A stretch of DNA of 64,000 bases from Cydia pomonella (taxonomy: Eukaryota; Arthropoda; Insecta; Lepidoptera; Tortricidae), in the NCBI RefSeq assembly GCF_033807575.1, contig NC_084710.1:18518357-18582356 (forward strand), given 5' to 3'. How positions within the stretch are numbered: the stretch's first letter is position 1; every line of letters begins with the position of its first letter. The position numbers and the translations under genes are program-made. Positions 20,994 to 33,265 of the stretch are shown piece after piece. The notes beneath the pieces were generated by a model. It saw nothing but the letters and a program-made list of their open reading frames with translations. It made no database searches and was not told the origin of the DNA.

Positions 20994-21067
20994 TCCGCAC
21001 AACTGCCACCACCTCTAACGATAGTGTCAGTAGATACAGACTACAATAATAACAAGACGGTACTCAC

Positions 21068-21140
21068 CACTAGGAAACAGATAGCAACCGCTGGCGGCCA
21101 CCACCAGCAGAGACAGTAGCGTCGCCCGGATGGTCACCAT
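21068..21140 (-). CDS. First coding exon of a putative secreted protein
   Basis: On the minus strand ATG (21140-21138) opens 24 codons, MVTIRATLLSLLVVAASG then CYLFPS, and one extra base, ending at a strong GTGAGT donor (21067-21062). A positively charged start, a leucine/valine core and small residues (AASG) before Cys make a classic cleavable signal peptide. The exon is GC-rich against AT-rich surroundings. A TATA-like motif lies about 150 bp upstream at 21291-21300. No second exon could be identified at lower coordinates, so the mature protein is unknown; many insect cuticle, protease and venom-like genes have such first exons. A decayed tandem copy lies at 20912-20993. Confidence 0.5.
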
Positions 21141-21290
21141 CCTACCGTACCGTCTTGACACTTGACACCATCACGCATCCTCCTCTCGCATCGTTAGTAA
21201 GTGTTAGCGCTATAATAATAATAAAAAATGTTCTCATCCTATGCATGACTGTCGTATTTTCTCTAGCATCACGTAATCCTTAGTCCTTGT

Positions 21291-21300
21291 TATATAAATA
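21291..21300 (-). promoter_or_regulatory. TATA-like motif upstream of the signal-peptide exon
   Basis: TATTTATATA on the minus strand, about 150 bp before the ATG at 21140. No convincing initiator lies at the usual 25-30 bp; a CAGTCA lies about 45 bp downstream. Support comes mainly from position. Confidence 0.25.
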
Positions 21301-21727
21301 CTGTCATGTCCTCATAACATAGTATAGTGCGTGAGGATAGCATTCCTGCTACTTTCATTCACAATCTAAACTATATGCCCCAGCGAAACCTGACCCCAGG
21401 ATGCATAACAACTGTACGTAATATGAGACTAAACTCATTCTGGTTTATGTGAAGATGGTTGTTGAAAGTCCTGGCTTATTACGTAGCCCTAATGAGACCA
21501 CTTGGCGCCTCGGGTCGCTACTCTTATAAAATAAGGTATTCATTTGTATTCATACTTATTACTTTAATATTTTTTATAAAATAATTGTATTCATGTTCGC
21601 ATTCATACTTTTTAGTTTAAATTAAAAGCAGCCTCAAGTTGCAAATAAGGAGCATGTTATTTTTTTTAGAATTATCCAAGTACTAGTACAACCTATTACG
21701 TAAATAACAAACTCGTGAATAATTAAG
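21301..21727. other. No recognised feature
   Basis: Possible upstream region of the putative secreted-protein gene; no motif claimed. Confidence 0.35.
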
Positions 21728-22122
21728 GCCCCCAGCACACGGAGCGTATGCGTACGAGACGAGTAAGCGTATCGTAATATTCGTAATACGCGCGTAGAAC
21801 GAGAGCGCTACGAGCACGAACAAGTTCAAGCAACTCCGCATACGAAGCGTCGTCGTAGCGTAGCGTATGAGATTTCTGTCGTCATTACGACAGGCATAGC
21901 GTAATACAGACTTAAAAAACAAAACTTCTGACATAATCAAACAATAAAAAAATCATTTGTCGAGAAAGTAAGATCGTCGATACATCCGCTGAAGACATCC
22001 GACGCCTGTGACGCCATCATTTCAACTAATGAGATTTCAGTATTTCACATATAAAACGATTACGCTTACACGACACTTGCACTAGTAACGTTTTTACGAT
22101 ACGCTCCGTATGCTGAGGGTGA
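21728..22122. mobile_element. TIR element (CCCCAGCACACGGAGCGTATG)
   Basis: The left end, CCAGCACACGGAGCGTATGC, and the right end, inverse of CATACGGAGCGTATCG, are terminal inverted repeats of about 28 bp. The interior is rich in CGTA/TACG words. At about 395 bp, with no open frame, it is MITE-sized. Confidence 0.6.
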
Positions 22123-22604
22123 ATATTAGGTATATGCATATATATGCATAAAGTGGCTATGCAATTCTGCTACTGGGTATACAATCGTCTTTTACCGGCC
22201 TTCCCAATTGCCTAAAACAAAATATAACTAGGATTATGACTAGATTATAGGACGTTTAGATTAAATGCTAAAATATTGTCTGATTAAACTCCATTCTAAG
22301 AAAAAAAAACAATCATTGTTTCTCAATAAAGCCTTTTATTTACTTGGTGATTTTATTCTTACCGAGTTAAATTTTGTTTGCATTGTTTTAATTAATGAAA
22401 CAAAATGCCACAGACTCCCTCGCCACAGCTGTTCATTTCGTTCTGATAGTTCTAATTAAGTCTTTGTATTATCATGGAAATTTTAAGTTCATTGCCTCAT
22501 TAAGCGAGGCTACACTATTTTGTCAGCAGTAAAATAACTTTTATTCGCGATGTAAATAAACTGGTTAATTAATATTAACGAGTAACATTAAACAAATTGA
22601 AAAA
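22123..22604. other. No recognised feature
   Basis: AT-rich spacer; nothing identified. Confidence 0.4.
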
Positions 22605-25020
22605 ATATTTATTGTTTATTTATTTATTGTTTATTTATTTATTAACTAACTTACACTAACAGATATACCAAGCATGTAAGTTACTATACACTGAACTTAG
22701 TTTAACAAGACAACACTATACGAAACAGATAAACTTTATAAATATAACAAATTATTGTATTACTACTATATACTATATAAATTACTAATAACGCTAATAT
22801 TAGGACGGTGTAGTCGAGGGTATGGAGATCGACTCCAAATACCGAGTTGCTGTGGCTAGGAGTCTCGGTTCCTTCTGTGAAAATATGTCTGTCTGGGGGT
22901 CGAATAGAAGGATATTATTTATGTGATTCAGTGCTGCATACAGAGGACTGGTGACTAAAGTTACTGTGTTGGTGCTGGGAATTGTAAAAAGAGGTGTGGG
23001 GCGAGGTCGAAGAGTAGTTCTCACAAATGGCGTAGGTACTTTAAAGGTGACATATTGCAGTAACCAAGGATTTGTGATTGATCCACGTATTAATCTAAGG
23101 AAGTATTTTATGATTGCAAGTTGTCTTCGTACCTCAAGACTTTGATGACCTACCATTCCTAACACAAACTGCGTAGGATACATATAGGGATAGTAACCAT
23201 GCTGCTTCCAGTACAAGTACCTAACAAATGATTTCTGAATCTTTTCAATGAGAAGTACGTATTTTTTTTCGTGTGGGCACCAGACAATATAGTTACTTTC
23301 CAACAGGCTACGTACAAAGGCATTATATAACAGAGTAATGATTTGGTGGTTATGAAAATATTTGGATTGACGTACTACGAAACCGAGAGCTTTTCGCGAT
23401 TTTTTACAAATTTGAAGTACATTTTGATTAAAAGTTATTTCGGTGTCAAAGCATGTACCCAGGTCACGAATAGAGTTTACATTTTGTAAGTTTTGGCCGT
23501 TTAATGTGTAGGATCTAGCAATGGTCTGAGACGTTCTTGAATATGTCATTACTGCACATTTACTAGAGTTAGGGTGTAAGCTATTAATAACACCCCATCG
23601 ATAGACGCTATCAATATCCATTTGGAGTTTACTTACATCAGATGGATTTTGTATGGACATAGCGAGCTTGACATCATCGGCAAACATCAATATCATCGAA
23701 TGCTTTATGTATTCTGGAAGGTCGTTTATTGTTATTAAAAATAGTAATGGTCCAAGACTGCTACCTTGACCAATGCCCGAAGTGACGGAGTACTTTTCAG
23801 ATTTAGCCGTATTGTACATAATATATTGCTCGCGTCCCGATAGATAATTGGCAAAAAATGTTAATAATGATTTAGAGAAACCAGACCTGGCCATTTTCTG
23901 CAATAAAACATCACAGTCGATCCTATCGAAAGCCTTTTGGAAATCTAAATATATTACATCCACTTGCTTTTTTTCGTCTAATTGGTGGGAAGTGTATGTT
24001 ACAAGGTTAAGAAGATTGGATGTAGTTGATCTATTTTGTAAAAATCCATGTTGTGAGTCAGTAAACCACCCCCGTAATTGCTGATGTATTTTTTTGTATA
24101 GAACAGTTTCAAAAACCTTGCCGAACACAGAAATGACTGCTATCGGCCTATAGTTATTGAAATCTGATTTAGAGCCACTTTTGTGAATCGGGAGGACTTT
24201 TGATATTTTCCAGAGCACAGGATAAGTATTGGTTTTGATGGACAGGTTAAAAATGTATGACAAAGGCTTTATGAAGGCTTCGCAACAATCGCGCACTATA
24301 TATTGTGGAATAAAGTCTGGGCCCTGAGTATTCTTGGGAGCTAGTCGTTTTATGGCTACACGTATATCATTGTCGTCGATGTGGTCGATTGAAATGAGTT
24401 GATGGGAGGTATCCCAATATTGAAGGGCAGCGTGAACATCTAATGTAGGATGATCAGGTAGGAATACGTTACTGAAATAATTCGAAAACTCTTTTGCTAC
24501 TTGGTCTGAAGTCATTTCGGCAAATATAGCTTGTTCATTGTTCTTTCGATGCTGTTTAACGTAAGACCAAAATGTTGCAACATCTCGTTTAATGTTTAAT
24601 TGTATGCGTCTATTGTATATTTCAAAATCTTGTTCTGAATGTATTTTTGCTTGACGTCTATAGTACGTAAAAAAGCCATAATCTAATTGATCGTTACTCA
24701 ATTTGTACCGCTTATGGTACTGATTTTTTATTTTATTTAACTTAATAGTTTCTGGTGTGAACCATACTGGATATCGGGCCTTAAGTATTTTATGCATTTT
24801 AAATGGCACTGAAGAAGCGATATTTTGATTAAGTAAGTTGTAAAAAGTGGAAACTGCATCATTAACTTCATTATTGGAATAGGTATCATTCCAGCAAGTG
24901 TTACCTATTTGGGCGTACAAAAGAGGGAAATTCGCTATTGAATTAAACGTTTTAATTGGATATGATACGGAACTCTTGGGATTGAGATAAATGCAGAGAA
25001 CTTGTAATTATTATTTTTAA
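22605..25020 (-). mobile_element. 5'-truncated non-LTR retrotransposon (Jockey/CR1-like)
   Basis: A minus-strand LINE with an open RT frame (22800-24920 and further upstream), a 3' UTR of about 195 bp and a tail of AATAAATAAACA-type repeats at 22605-22660. The endonuclease domain is missing, so the copy is 5'-truncated. The C-terminal motif HGYYPYMYPTQFVLGM matches HGYYPYLYPTKFLLGS of the LINE at 36871-40393, so the two belong to related families. Confidence 0.85.
22800..24920 (-). CDS. LINE reverse transcriptase, N-terminally truncated
   Basis: 706 codons from a TTG, with no true start: the frame stays open upstream to about 25020 and includes SIANFPLLYAQIGNTCW, a typical pre-RT linker. RT motifs in order: NNYRPIAVISVFGKVFE (256-271), SQHGFLQNRST, YLDFQKAFDRID with the first catalytic Asp near 326, SGIGQGSSLGPLLF, and FADD (413-416) carrying the other two catalytic Asp. 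After the palm comes the usual thumb/C-terminal region. No internal stop interrupts 2.1 kb, so insertion was fairly recent, yet without an endonuclease domain the copy cannot make new insertions by itself. FADD where most LINEs have YADD is a tolerated variant. Confidence 0.85.
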   Translation of the reverse strand: MYAQIGNTCWNDTYSNNEVNDAVSTFYNLLNQNIASSVPFKMHKILKARYPVWFTPETIKLNKIKNQYHKRYKLSNDQLDYGFFTYYRRQAKIHSEQDFEIYNRRIQLNIKRDVATFWSYVKQHRKNNEQAIFAEMTSDQVAKEFSNYFSNVFLPDHPTLDVHAALQYWDTSHQLISIDHIDDNDIRVAIKRLAPKNTQGPDFIPQYIVRDCCEAFIKPLSYIFNLSIKTNTYPVLWKISKVLPIHKSGSKSDFNNYRPIAVISVFGKVFETVLYKKIHQQLRGWFTDSQHGFLQNRSTTSNLLNLVTYTSHQLDEKKQVDVIYLDFQKAFDRIDCDVLLQKMARSGFSKSLLTFFANYLSGREQYIMYNTAKSEKYSVTSGIGQGSSLGPLLFLITINDLPEYIKHSMILMFADDVKLAMSIQNPSDVSKLQMDIDSVYRWGVINSLHPNSSKCAVMTYSRTSQTIARSYTLNGQNLQNVNSIRDLGTCFDTEITFNQNVLQICKKSRKALGFVVRQSKYFHNHQIITLLYNAFVRSLLESNYIVWCPHEKKYVLLIEKIQKSFVRYLYWKQHGYYPYMYPTQFVLGMVGHQSLEVRRQLAIIKYFLRLIRGSITNPWLLQYVTFKVPTPFVRTTLRPRPTPLFTIPSTNTVTLVTSPLYAALNHINNILLFDPQTDIFSQKEPRLLATATRYLESISIPSTTPS

Positions 25021-26994
25021 CTTAAATATTACAATATAATTCCCATCAACTATTTATATTCCTGAGGCCGAAACAAGTAAAAAATGTTATTAATCAGTTA
25101 TGCTCGATTTAGTAAACAAATTGTTGTACATGAAAAGTAAATTATATTTGTAAAACCATCCCACAAAATTAACGTAAATTATGGATAATGCGCAATATTA
25201 TTTATGGAATGACAATGAAAATTAAATTAAAAAATATATATATATTTCAGTCTCTTTCAAATCCATATTTTTGTTAGTGAACACATGTAAAAAATAGTAA
25301 ACAATGATGAATATTAACAAAATTAAAATTAAAATTAATTAACAAAAAATAATCCTATAATAATATTTTCCGGGTGATAAAACTCGACTGTGTGTGTTTT
25401 CTCACCCAGTAAAATAAGATAGGATCAATTTGGATTTATCAATTGTCTTTCTAACGATGCGTTCACCTTATAATAAATATAAAATGATAATAAAGTACAA
25501 CATCTAGGGTATGTACCTAAGCACTCAATTAGCATAGTCCAGGATTTAAAAAGAAACATGCTCCTATTGCTCCTGGCTTTCAAAAAAGTCTTGCGCTTTT
25601 GCAACCCTGTTGCCTCAATTTACTCTTGGATGACAGTACGCAAGCGAAAAACTTACATTATGTACTGTCCCTTGAATTTTTACCGAACTGGCGCTGTCAT
25701 ATCTCGGCGGAGTGGACCTCGAGACCTCCCAATGCGAAAATTATGCGGGCGGGACGCCCATGAACCCGCACTACCAACCGCTTGGAGTAATGCGCCACTA
25801 TTCTACCAGGGAAAACCCGTCCTAAATGCAAATAATTCACTAAGTTTTCCTTTGTAGGGGCATATTGTATCCTTAGAAGACGTATTATTGAAAAAAGTCC
25901 ATTTGGCGACGGGTAAGCGAGTTATTTGTAAAGAGACAAAAAGCCGTAAGACAACTTTGTCTTACATGCGAATTGCATGCTAATAACAGAGTATTAGATT
26001 CGAGAATAACTTAATAATTTACTATGGCTCTCAGGTGTATCATCATAAGGGTCCGGTGCCATATCGTAAATATTACATACGTCATATGTTCGGGAATTTA
26101 TGAGGTTTTCATAAACCCTTTTGGTAACTATTAAACTTCTGTCCATAGCGTTGTTACAATAAGACGATCATCAATGATCGGACACAGGTAGCATTTTATG
26201 TCACTTTGACGTCGATTATAATAACTAGCATGGATGGCTATTTTATTAAAAATATAACAATATAAATGGTGTATAAAACTTTGGGAATTTTATAATTCTA
26301 GTAAATTGTGGTTTTTTTTTTGTTGTTTGGTATTTTCAATCCTTTTTGTTTAACATTGACGACCCACTTGTATAAAAAGAAAAAGATCGACTTCTAAATC
26401 AACTGAGGTTAGCTGTAAAATGAAAAACTTAACAAAAAAGAGTAAAACTAACATAAACAGTTCCGTCATTGACTGGATGCGACACGCGACGTATCTATTA
26501 GATAGCGATGGCTTCTACGAGATAAATCAAATAGGCCACCAGACCGCCAGAGGTATAATTTACACTCGCGTGACAGCGTGACACGCGTCAAAACTCAATT
26601 ATACATTTCCGCTACTACGAGCGTTTCCCTCCCCGCTCGTTCACACAAGATGTTTACGCTGTCAACTGCCAAGTACCTTTTTAACGATTCAAACACGTAA
26701 AGTAAATACACGGTAGTATAATAACATAAATATAGGTAAGTGCAACCCCGAACAAAATTGTCAGTTTGTTTGCGACACTTGACGTTCAAAACGGATTACT
26801 GCTTATAACTTTTTTTAATTAATTTGTTTGGTAGGTGTTTTTAGTAATGTCGTCGTACGCTATCTAATTCGTATAGAAGAATATACGGATTGAACATGGT
26901 CCCGCTTATGGCTTATAGTCTATCAATTTCGTACTTAGGTAGGTACATAGTTGTTAGAAAATAATGACGTCGATGCCAGACGACATCGACGAAA
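25021..26994. other. No recognised feature
   Basis: About 2 kb with no recognised exon, hairpin or repeat. Short AT tracts (25228-25250) and random small open frames only (25558-25857 plus, 26595-26789 minus). Confidence 0.35.
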
Positions 26995-27115
26995 AGCGCG
27001 ACCATCTTAGGTATAGTTGTTAGACTTGTAGCTGGCCCCCAGCGGCTTATCCTTTGTCTATATTGTTAACTAAAACGGCGCGTGCCACTACCTGCAAAAA
27101 AAGGCCCGGTCACTT
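26995..27115 (-). repeat. Unnamed dispersed repeat, minus copy
   Basis: Inverted partner of 20408-20512 (GCCTTTTTTTGCAGGTAGTG on the minus strand, then CGTTTTAGTTAACAATATAG and CCAGCTACAAGTCTAACAAC). Confidence 0.55.
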
Positions 27116-28060
27116 GAACCGGTTATTTAATTACAACTTTACTATTAATTTTATTATTACTTTGAATCTATTGATTTAATCAGATGACTTTTATTATCTT
27201 TAAAACTAATACATAATACTATTTTTTTATTCAACTTCATCATATCTTAGTCGTGTTATAATGAGATTGTAGTCAAAAGGTTACCAATTAAAAATCCAAA
27301 AAAAAAACCTAACAATAACATCCCGTATACCAACGTTACGAAGCTCTCGAGTTATGCCCCTCGCCTGTCAAATGTTTTTACAGTCGCACAGAGGCACTAA
27401 GGACTATTTTCTCTCGCAATAACCGCTCGCTGACCCCAAAGGGGCTTCCCAGAGGACCGTGGCTTAATTCGGACCCCAGGAATATTCAGACCCTGCCTAA
27501 ATTACTCGCGACACGTACGAAATGAGGTCACCTCCCGCTGAATAGTTAAATTCAGGTTAACGGTCAAATCCTTAAAGTTTGAGAACACATTGTCAGTAAT
27601 TTTAATGGGGCGAAGTTTGCGGTTAGGCTGACAGCGGATTTGAGGTTTAGCCGTGATAGTGATCTTTATGATATAAATGCAAATTGTTCTTTGGCAAATA
27701 TTCGGGATTTCATGATGGAATGTCTGAGGATATTAGCACGTTTTTATTGTAAAAAGGGAAAAGGACGTGAGAATAATAACATAAGTTCAGGAAGACTCTG
27801 TTTTTTTTTGCAAGTGATATAAAAAATCATAACTGTCCAACCAAAAAATTGTAAATTTGAATGAAAAAAATAACCGAACCGACTTTACTTACCTTACGAC
27901 TTACCGTACGAGATGACTCTCCTTTGTACCCAAGCCTTCACCTAAAAAATAAAGTTAGCACTTAACTGCTGAAGATGCAGTCAAGTCGTATCAAGTTCAT
28001 CAAAATTTGCACAGCACTGAACATAATAAATTGTGAAATATCAATAACGCTCTAGTTGTT
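27116..28060. other. No recognised feature
   Basis: Nothing identified; the small plus frame at 27640-27822 is unsupported. Confidence 0.35.
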
Positions 28061-28096
28061 GGGTTGTTACTCTGAAATGTGTCAGAGTAACAACCC
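28061..28096. repeat. Perfect short hairpin
   Basis: GGGTTGTTACTCTGA and its exact complement flank a six-base loop. It could be a terminator-like or MITE-end palindrome; its function is unknown. Confidence 0.55.
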
Positions 28097-28126
28097 TTGA
28101 GCCAGGGATGTTACTAGGCGATAAAT

Positions 28127-28291
28127 GGCCCGCGACACATGTCGCCAGCGACGTCGGGTGAAGTAGCGCGACGTTGCCAAACTTCACTCGACATATCTGG
28201 CAACAACGCACTATACGTGTCACCAGTGTGTGTCATAAGTTGTGCGCGTGCGATATCGCCATCGCCTGACATGTCGCCGACACGTGTCGCG
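28127..28291. mobile_element. MITE-like inverted repeat (CCCGCGACACRTGTCG)
   Basis: CCCGCGACACATGTCGCC at the left and the complement of TCCCGCGACACGTGTCGGCG at the right form inverted ends of about 25 bp, rich in CGACA words. The interior of about 115 bp is not coding. Confidence 0.5.
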
Positions 28292-29944
28292 GGAAATTTT
28301 TACCCTAATCCCTGGCTGCTTCTACTACTGCTTCGGTCCAGTTTTGTACAATACATACCTTTATACTTCAGACCTAGCGTGTTTGTTTGACTATCTAGGT
28401 ACACAAGAGCCAATGAGTGCTGAGTCAGTGACTCGCGCGCACTGGCCAGGAACGGGAGAAAGTCCGGCTTGTAAACAACGACAGGAATGTGCTAGTTTCA
28501 TTTTCTAAACAATTTAGGTTGCGAGATTAACTGATAAGCGTTGTGATTATTAGTTTTTGTTCCATACTCATATTGTACGTTTTTAGCAAAGTAGTCCAAA
28601 TTACAGTCAAGAGGTTAAAACCCATACCTATGGGCTATCGACACATTTATATACTCAAAGTATTACTTGTTCCAATATGTAGTGTTACTGTCAAATTGTT
28701 TACAAAGATCGGTTGCGCAGGTAACGTCGCTATTTTAACGATCATTTTTATGGGTGCCTGTCCAACTTCACAAATGTCTTTAACATATTCCTCAATTTGG
28801 TATATCAACTGTTTAGTGTGTGTAGAGTTTAAAGTTCTAAAAACCCTGATTTTTTTTAAATTTAAATTTACAAAACATGCAAATTTGTCATAGTTATGTA
28901 TAAGCCATTCCCATAATGGGCCATCTACCTACTGATCAAGGCTTCCAGTGCCCGAGACTGGAATTTAACTAGGTTACAGCGGCGTCAAAGCAGCGGGTCT
29001 AATTTTCAGTTTCTAATTAATATAGTAGTGTTTCTTTCTACTTAAAAAACACAAGTAAAAATATTTTTATTAAAATAATTTAATTTGTGTCTGATAGTAT
29101 TGTAGGGACACAAAAATGTATCGTCAGCAAGAACGGCGACGCGGCCCGCGCAGGCCCCAGTCCCGGTAGGCATTCCGAACTGTGACATTGTCTGTTAATA
29201 TTTACCTGTGTTTTTATACAAAATAAGTTATCCTATAAAAACTTTATTGTGGACTTTTTAATTATCATCCCGTTTCTCTATCCCGCGTTTGTGAGTAAAA
29301 GACTATAGACATTTAATTAGTAGAGACATAGCAAGTGTTTCTACAGTATTAAGCATGTTGTTGATATAACGCGACGTGATTCATTTCTTCCAATCTAACA
29401 AACTGTACCAATATTGTCCCTTGGACAGCGGGACTAAAAACAACACAAAAAACTCTCCTCCCGAAACAGTAAAAAGTATAAACTTAAGTATAAAAAGTAT
29501 AAACTTTTTCTCGCTAAACAAGTCACAATATACAGCTATAAATAGTCATTGTATCGTATATTCATAATCTCATAAATAACAAATACTTTATGATGAATAG
29601 CAGCAGAGTATTTTTGAAATGAAATACGAGATATGATCACGTGAAAACACGTGTCAATGATTTATCGCCGGGTTCGAAATTGAAAGTGACGGATAGGTGC
29701 GGGTGCGGCGGGGGTTTGCAAATATACAAATCGTGGACATGCACGGAATACATTTTTCATTAAAGTTGACACTTACGTGGTTCAGGAAAACTTTACATTC
29801 CTGGCGTGCTATATGCGGAAGTTTTTGCTTTATGTTAACGATTAAATATGAATGATGGTATCCTAAAAAAATAAAGAAGTATTAATTCGCTAACCACAAC
29901 ATACAATCGAAGTTATGTGCGTTCTCATTTTAAGATGACATGGT
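28292..29944. other. No recognised feature
   Basis: About 1.65 kb without recognisable content. The open frames (28139-28508, 28543-28893, 29376-29567) lack motifs. Confidence 0.35.
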
Positions 29945-30114
29945 CATTCAAGTAACATACTACTAGGGTCTTCGTTTTCGTGGCTAGGAATTGTAAATAA
30001 ATACAAACCAAACAGAGCGAGTAAACGTTTACATATAAAACTTCTACACGCTCTGGTTTTACAATTCCTCGCAACTAAAAATAGTACCAGACATAGATGT
30101 ATGTTACTTGAATG
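29945..30114. mobile_element. TIR MITE (CATTCAAGTAACATAC)
   Basis: Perfect 16-bp terminal inverted repeats at 29945-29960 and 30099-30114; inward, AGGAATTGTAAA and its complement also pair. 170 bp, no open frame. Confidence 0.7.
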
Positions 30115-32123
30115 TCTAGATACCCGTAATTAATAACACACTTAAATAAGAATATACTACGTATTTCCCACAAAGCATAAACAATAGCCTGACCACTCAC
30201 GACATTAAAGATCACATTAATAAACACATATGTATTGGAAGGTCAGAGATTGAATATAGATAGAGTATGGGTCAACCTCACCTTGACCGACACAAGCGTC
30301 AGTTTTTATGTTATCGACAGAACAAATGTACTGAAAAGGGCAGATTCCGCTTTACGTTTGCACGCGATTTGACTTAACGTAGCTTTAAGGATTTTTACGT
30401 CCTGGATTTAAAGGGATCTGAAGCTTACGTCTCGACGCCGCATTTGTTTCTGTGCGTCATTGCTGAAACGCGCGAAACGCTGTACGGCCTAATACTTTTA
30501 TTTTGGATAAAAGGCGGGGGAGGGGCAAGGGAGGTGAGCAAAATGGCCCATTTGACCCAATAAAGGCAACCGGTATATCACCGGATATTTATTCTAAGTT
30601 GTAAAACTTTTACAATTGTTTTCTAATGTTTATTTGTGTCATATATTTCTTTAAACACAGATTTGACAAGTTTTGCTATACAAAAAAGTATATAAAAAAC
30701 CTTTCCGATGGTATGTCGCTTATTCTTATTGGTTCATGATTTGTGCCCATACAAATCTTTAGTCCTTTAGCTGGTTTGAAGAGCTCCTCATTCTGGGCGG
30801 GACAAACACGAGATCATAACTTGTCACATAAAAAAATGAAATTTCTCGTATAATTACGAAAATTCCAGACATTTCCAAACATTTGATTATTTTAACACAT
30901 GCGGTGAAATTGCGCTTATATTGTACAGAATAGGGAACCCTATCTATCCACCAAATTTGATCGATATGTAACGATGATAAAAATCGGCCCTTTAAATGTG
31001 TCGCTTTGTACAGAATACCCTGCTAAAAATAGTGGTGTTGGTGTTTTACGGTTGACTTGATTACCAGTATTAAAGACGTTACACTCATTTTACTTACAAA
31101 TACTAGTACTTAGTTTTAAATAAATACAAGCATAATTGTGAAGGATATATTCAATTATTGAAAAAAAAACAACGCTTTTGTTTATACCTTGTCATATTAG
31201 TATCTTAACTTTACTAACGTTTCCTTTATTTTATTTTTTCTTTAACTTTTGTTAGTAAACCTAACTTTTTTCATTGTTATAATTACAGCTTTAAATGCTA
31301 AACTTGCAAAAAGATTATTTATGAAGAAGTACTAACTGGTCAATTTGTCTTTCGGCGTAAATTTTTGTCGAAATATTAAAAGCGTCAATACATATAAAGA
31401 GATAAAATAACCTCTGAATTCTGAAAATGGGACTTCTATATACAAATTTAACTAGTTCTTAAAACCTAAGCTATTTAAGAAGTGGTTTTTAAGCGATAAA
31501 CTCTGAATTTAATTAGGCAGATCCATTGTTCTAAAACTAAAAACCTGCCCAGTGGGCCATTTACAGCCAATCCTAATTAGGCAGGGAATGTTTTTACTGA
31601 CTCAATTATTCGGCTGAACGCTCCACTAGGCGTGCGGTGGAAGGATGAAGGATCATAGTCACTGATCACGAACTATTACTAGATAGAGTATGTGGCTTAA
31701 TAGGAAAGTATACCATGTCAGCTTCGTCCATAGACAAAGAGAAAACGTTTTTCCACTTCTAAATATTTTCCATACTCCATAATGTTTTTGTATGTTACTG
31801 ACACAATGAAACAATGACTTTTTTTTTTCAAAATTTACTTAACTTTTTTTTAAGCGAAACATATAAACCTAGAATATATTATACTAAAACAATTGACATC
31901 AAAATCAATGTGATTTGTTAAGAGTTACTTAGTGGAAAACGTTTTCTCCCGAAATGGAATTTCATATAAAAAGTACCGTTATTTCGCTAGGATGGTCAAG
32001 CTATTCTTCCCTCTTAACAGTTAAAAACCTATGTAGTGTTTTGTTTTCAAACGACATATAACATCAACGACCTCATTTATGTGTTACAACATGATAGTTG
32101 TTATGGTTTTTCATTGTGTCAAT
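30115..32123. other. No recognised feature
   Basis: About 2 kb with no recognised exon, repeat or hairpin. Confidence 0.35.
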
Positions 32124-32602
32124 ATCAGCTGGCGGCCCTGGACTCGATAGAGCGCCGGGCTCATAGACTTTTTGGCGATGACCCATCTATCAAGTCAAAA
32201 TTACAGAGCCTTGAGCATCGCCGTCGAGTCGCTAGCCTATCGGTGTTCTATCGGATACATTTCGGGGAGTGTGCACAGGAACTGCACGATCTGATCCCAC
32301 CTTCCCCTTTCCATCATCGGACGTCCAGGCGTGGGGAGCGAATGCACCCGTTCGTGGTACACATTCCATTTGTTCGCACTAAACGGTTTGCCTCCTCTTT
32401 TTTGTTACGGACGGCTAAAGAATGGAATGCGCTCCCGCCCTCTGTATTCCCTGATAAATATGACCTCGGTCTCTTTAAAGCAAGAGTGAATAGGCTACTA
32501 CTGAATCGGTGAGCTCCATCTTAGGCCCTGTCTTCACTTTCCATCAGGTGTGACTAGAGCCAATCGCCGATCAGTTTTTAATAAAAAAAAAAATATATAT
32601 GG
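32124..32602 (+). pseudogene. 5'-truncated LINE, RT C-terminus with 3' tail
   Basis: The frame from about 32126 to the TGA at 32510-32512 reads LAALDSIERRAHRLFGDDPS, LEHRRRVASLSVFYRIHFGE, HPFVVHIPFVRTKRFASSFL and TAKEWNALPPSVFP. These are the last 130 or so residues of a Jockey-type RT widespread in Lepidoptera. The 3' UTR ends in TTTTTAATAAAAAAAAAAA at about 32576-32592. The start at 32036 lies in flanking DNA and is not part of the protein. Intact over its length but lacking the RT core. Confidence 0.8.
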
Positions 32603-32929
32603 TCTACTTTAAATTGGCATAATATTGATATCAATATACCACAAAATTTGGAGCAACGTCTGGAGCAAAGCGGGCACATTGTACGGTACTGAAGTGAGAA
32701 GATGTGGGTGTTTTAATATACCTAGTATATTACTAAACATAATATTTACTAACTTACATTATCTATGTAACTATATTTTAGCTTTGGCTTGCTAATTCTC
32801 TGTAGCCCGGTTTCTGAACGTCGTGCCAAAGTTACCAAACCTAGCGCCAAAGATCTTTTTTACATATAAGTCTTATGGTTTATGATATCAAAGTTATCTT
32901 AATTCGTTCATGTTACATGTTGTATATGT
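32603..32929. other. No recognised feature
   Basis: Nothing identified. Confidence 0.4.
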
Positions 32930-32934
32930 TAAGA

Positions 32935-33265
32935 GGAAAGAGGACGGCCGATTCTCGATACAAACGTAGTCCCTGGATATTATTATGTAAAATATTTTTA
33001 TATAATTTTAATAATATTTACCATAGCTATGCGGTATATGCCTCTACGTTTTTTGTTCGTTTTTTTTTATTATTATTATAAATATTACGATCCTATAATA
33101 ATTAAAAATTAAATAACTTAACTTAAGGGCATATAGCTGTGGTTGATACACAACAAATTGTGTCAAAATACTCGTATTTTCAATCATGTTAATATCCAGA
33201 GAGGAAAATGAGGACTACGTTTGTATGAAAAGGCGATTTCGCGCGGGGCCTCCACTTTCGTCTTC
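32935..33265. mobile_element. TIR MITE (AATATCCAG family), copy 1
   Basis: The left arm on the minus strand reads ATAATATCCAGGGACTACGT and the right arm GTTAATATCCAGAGAGG then GAGGACTACGTTTGTATG. The arms pair with a gap of about 14 bases. Copy 2 is at 49100-49430. The interior is AT-rich. Confidence 0.55.

Noticed and set aside
21683..21940. 85-codon minus frame
   Set aside because: Lies in the CGTA-rich interior of a terminal-inverted-repeat element and shows no motif.
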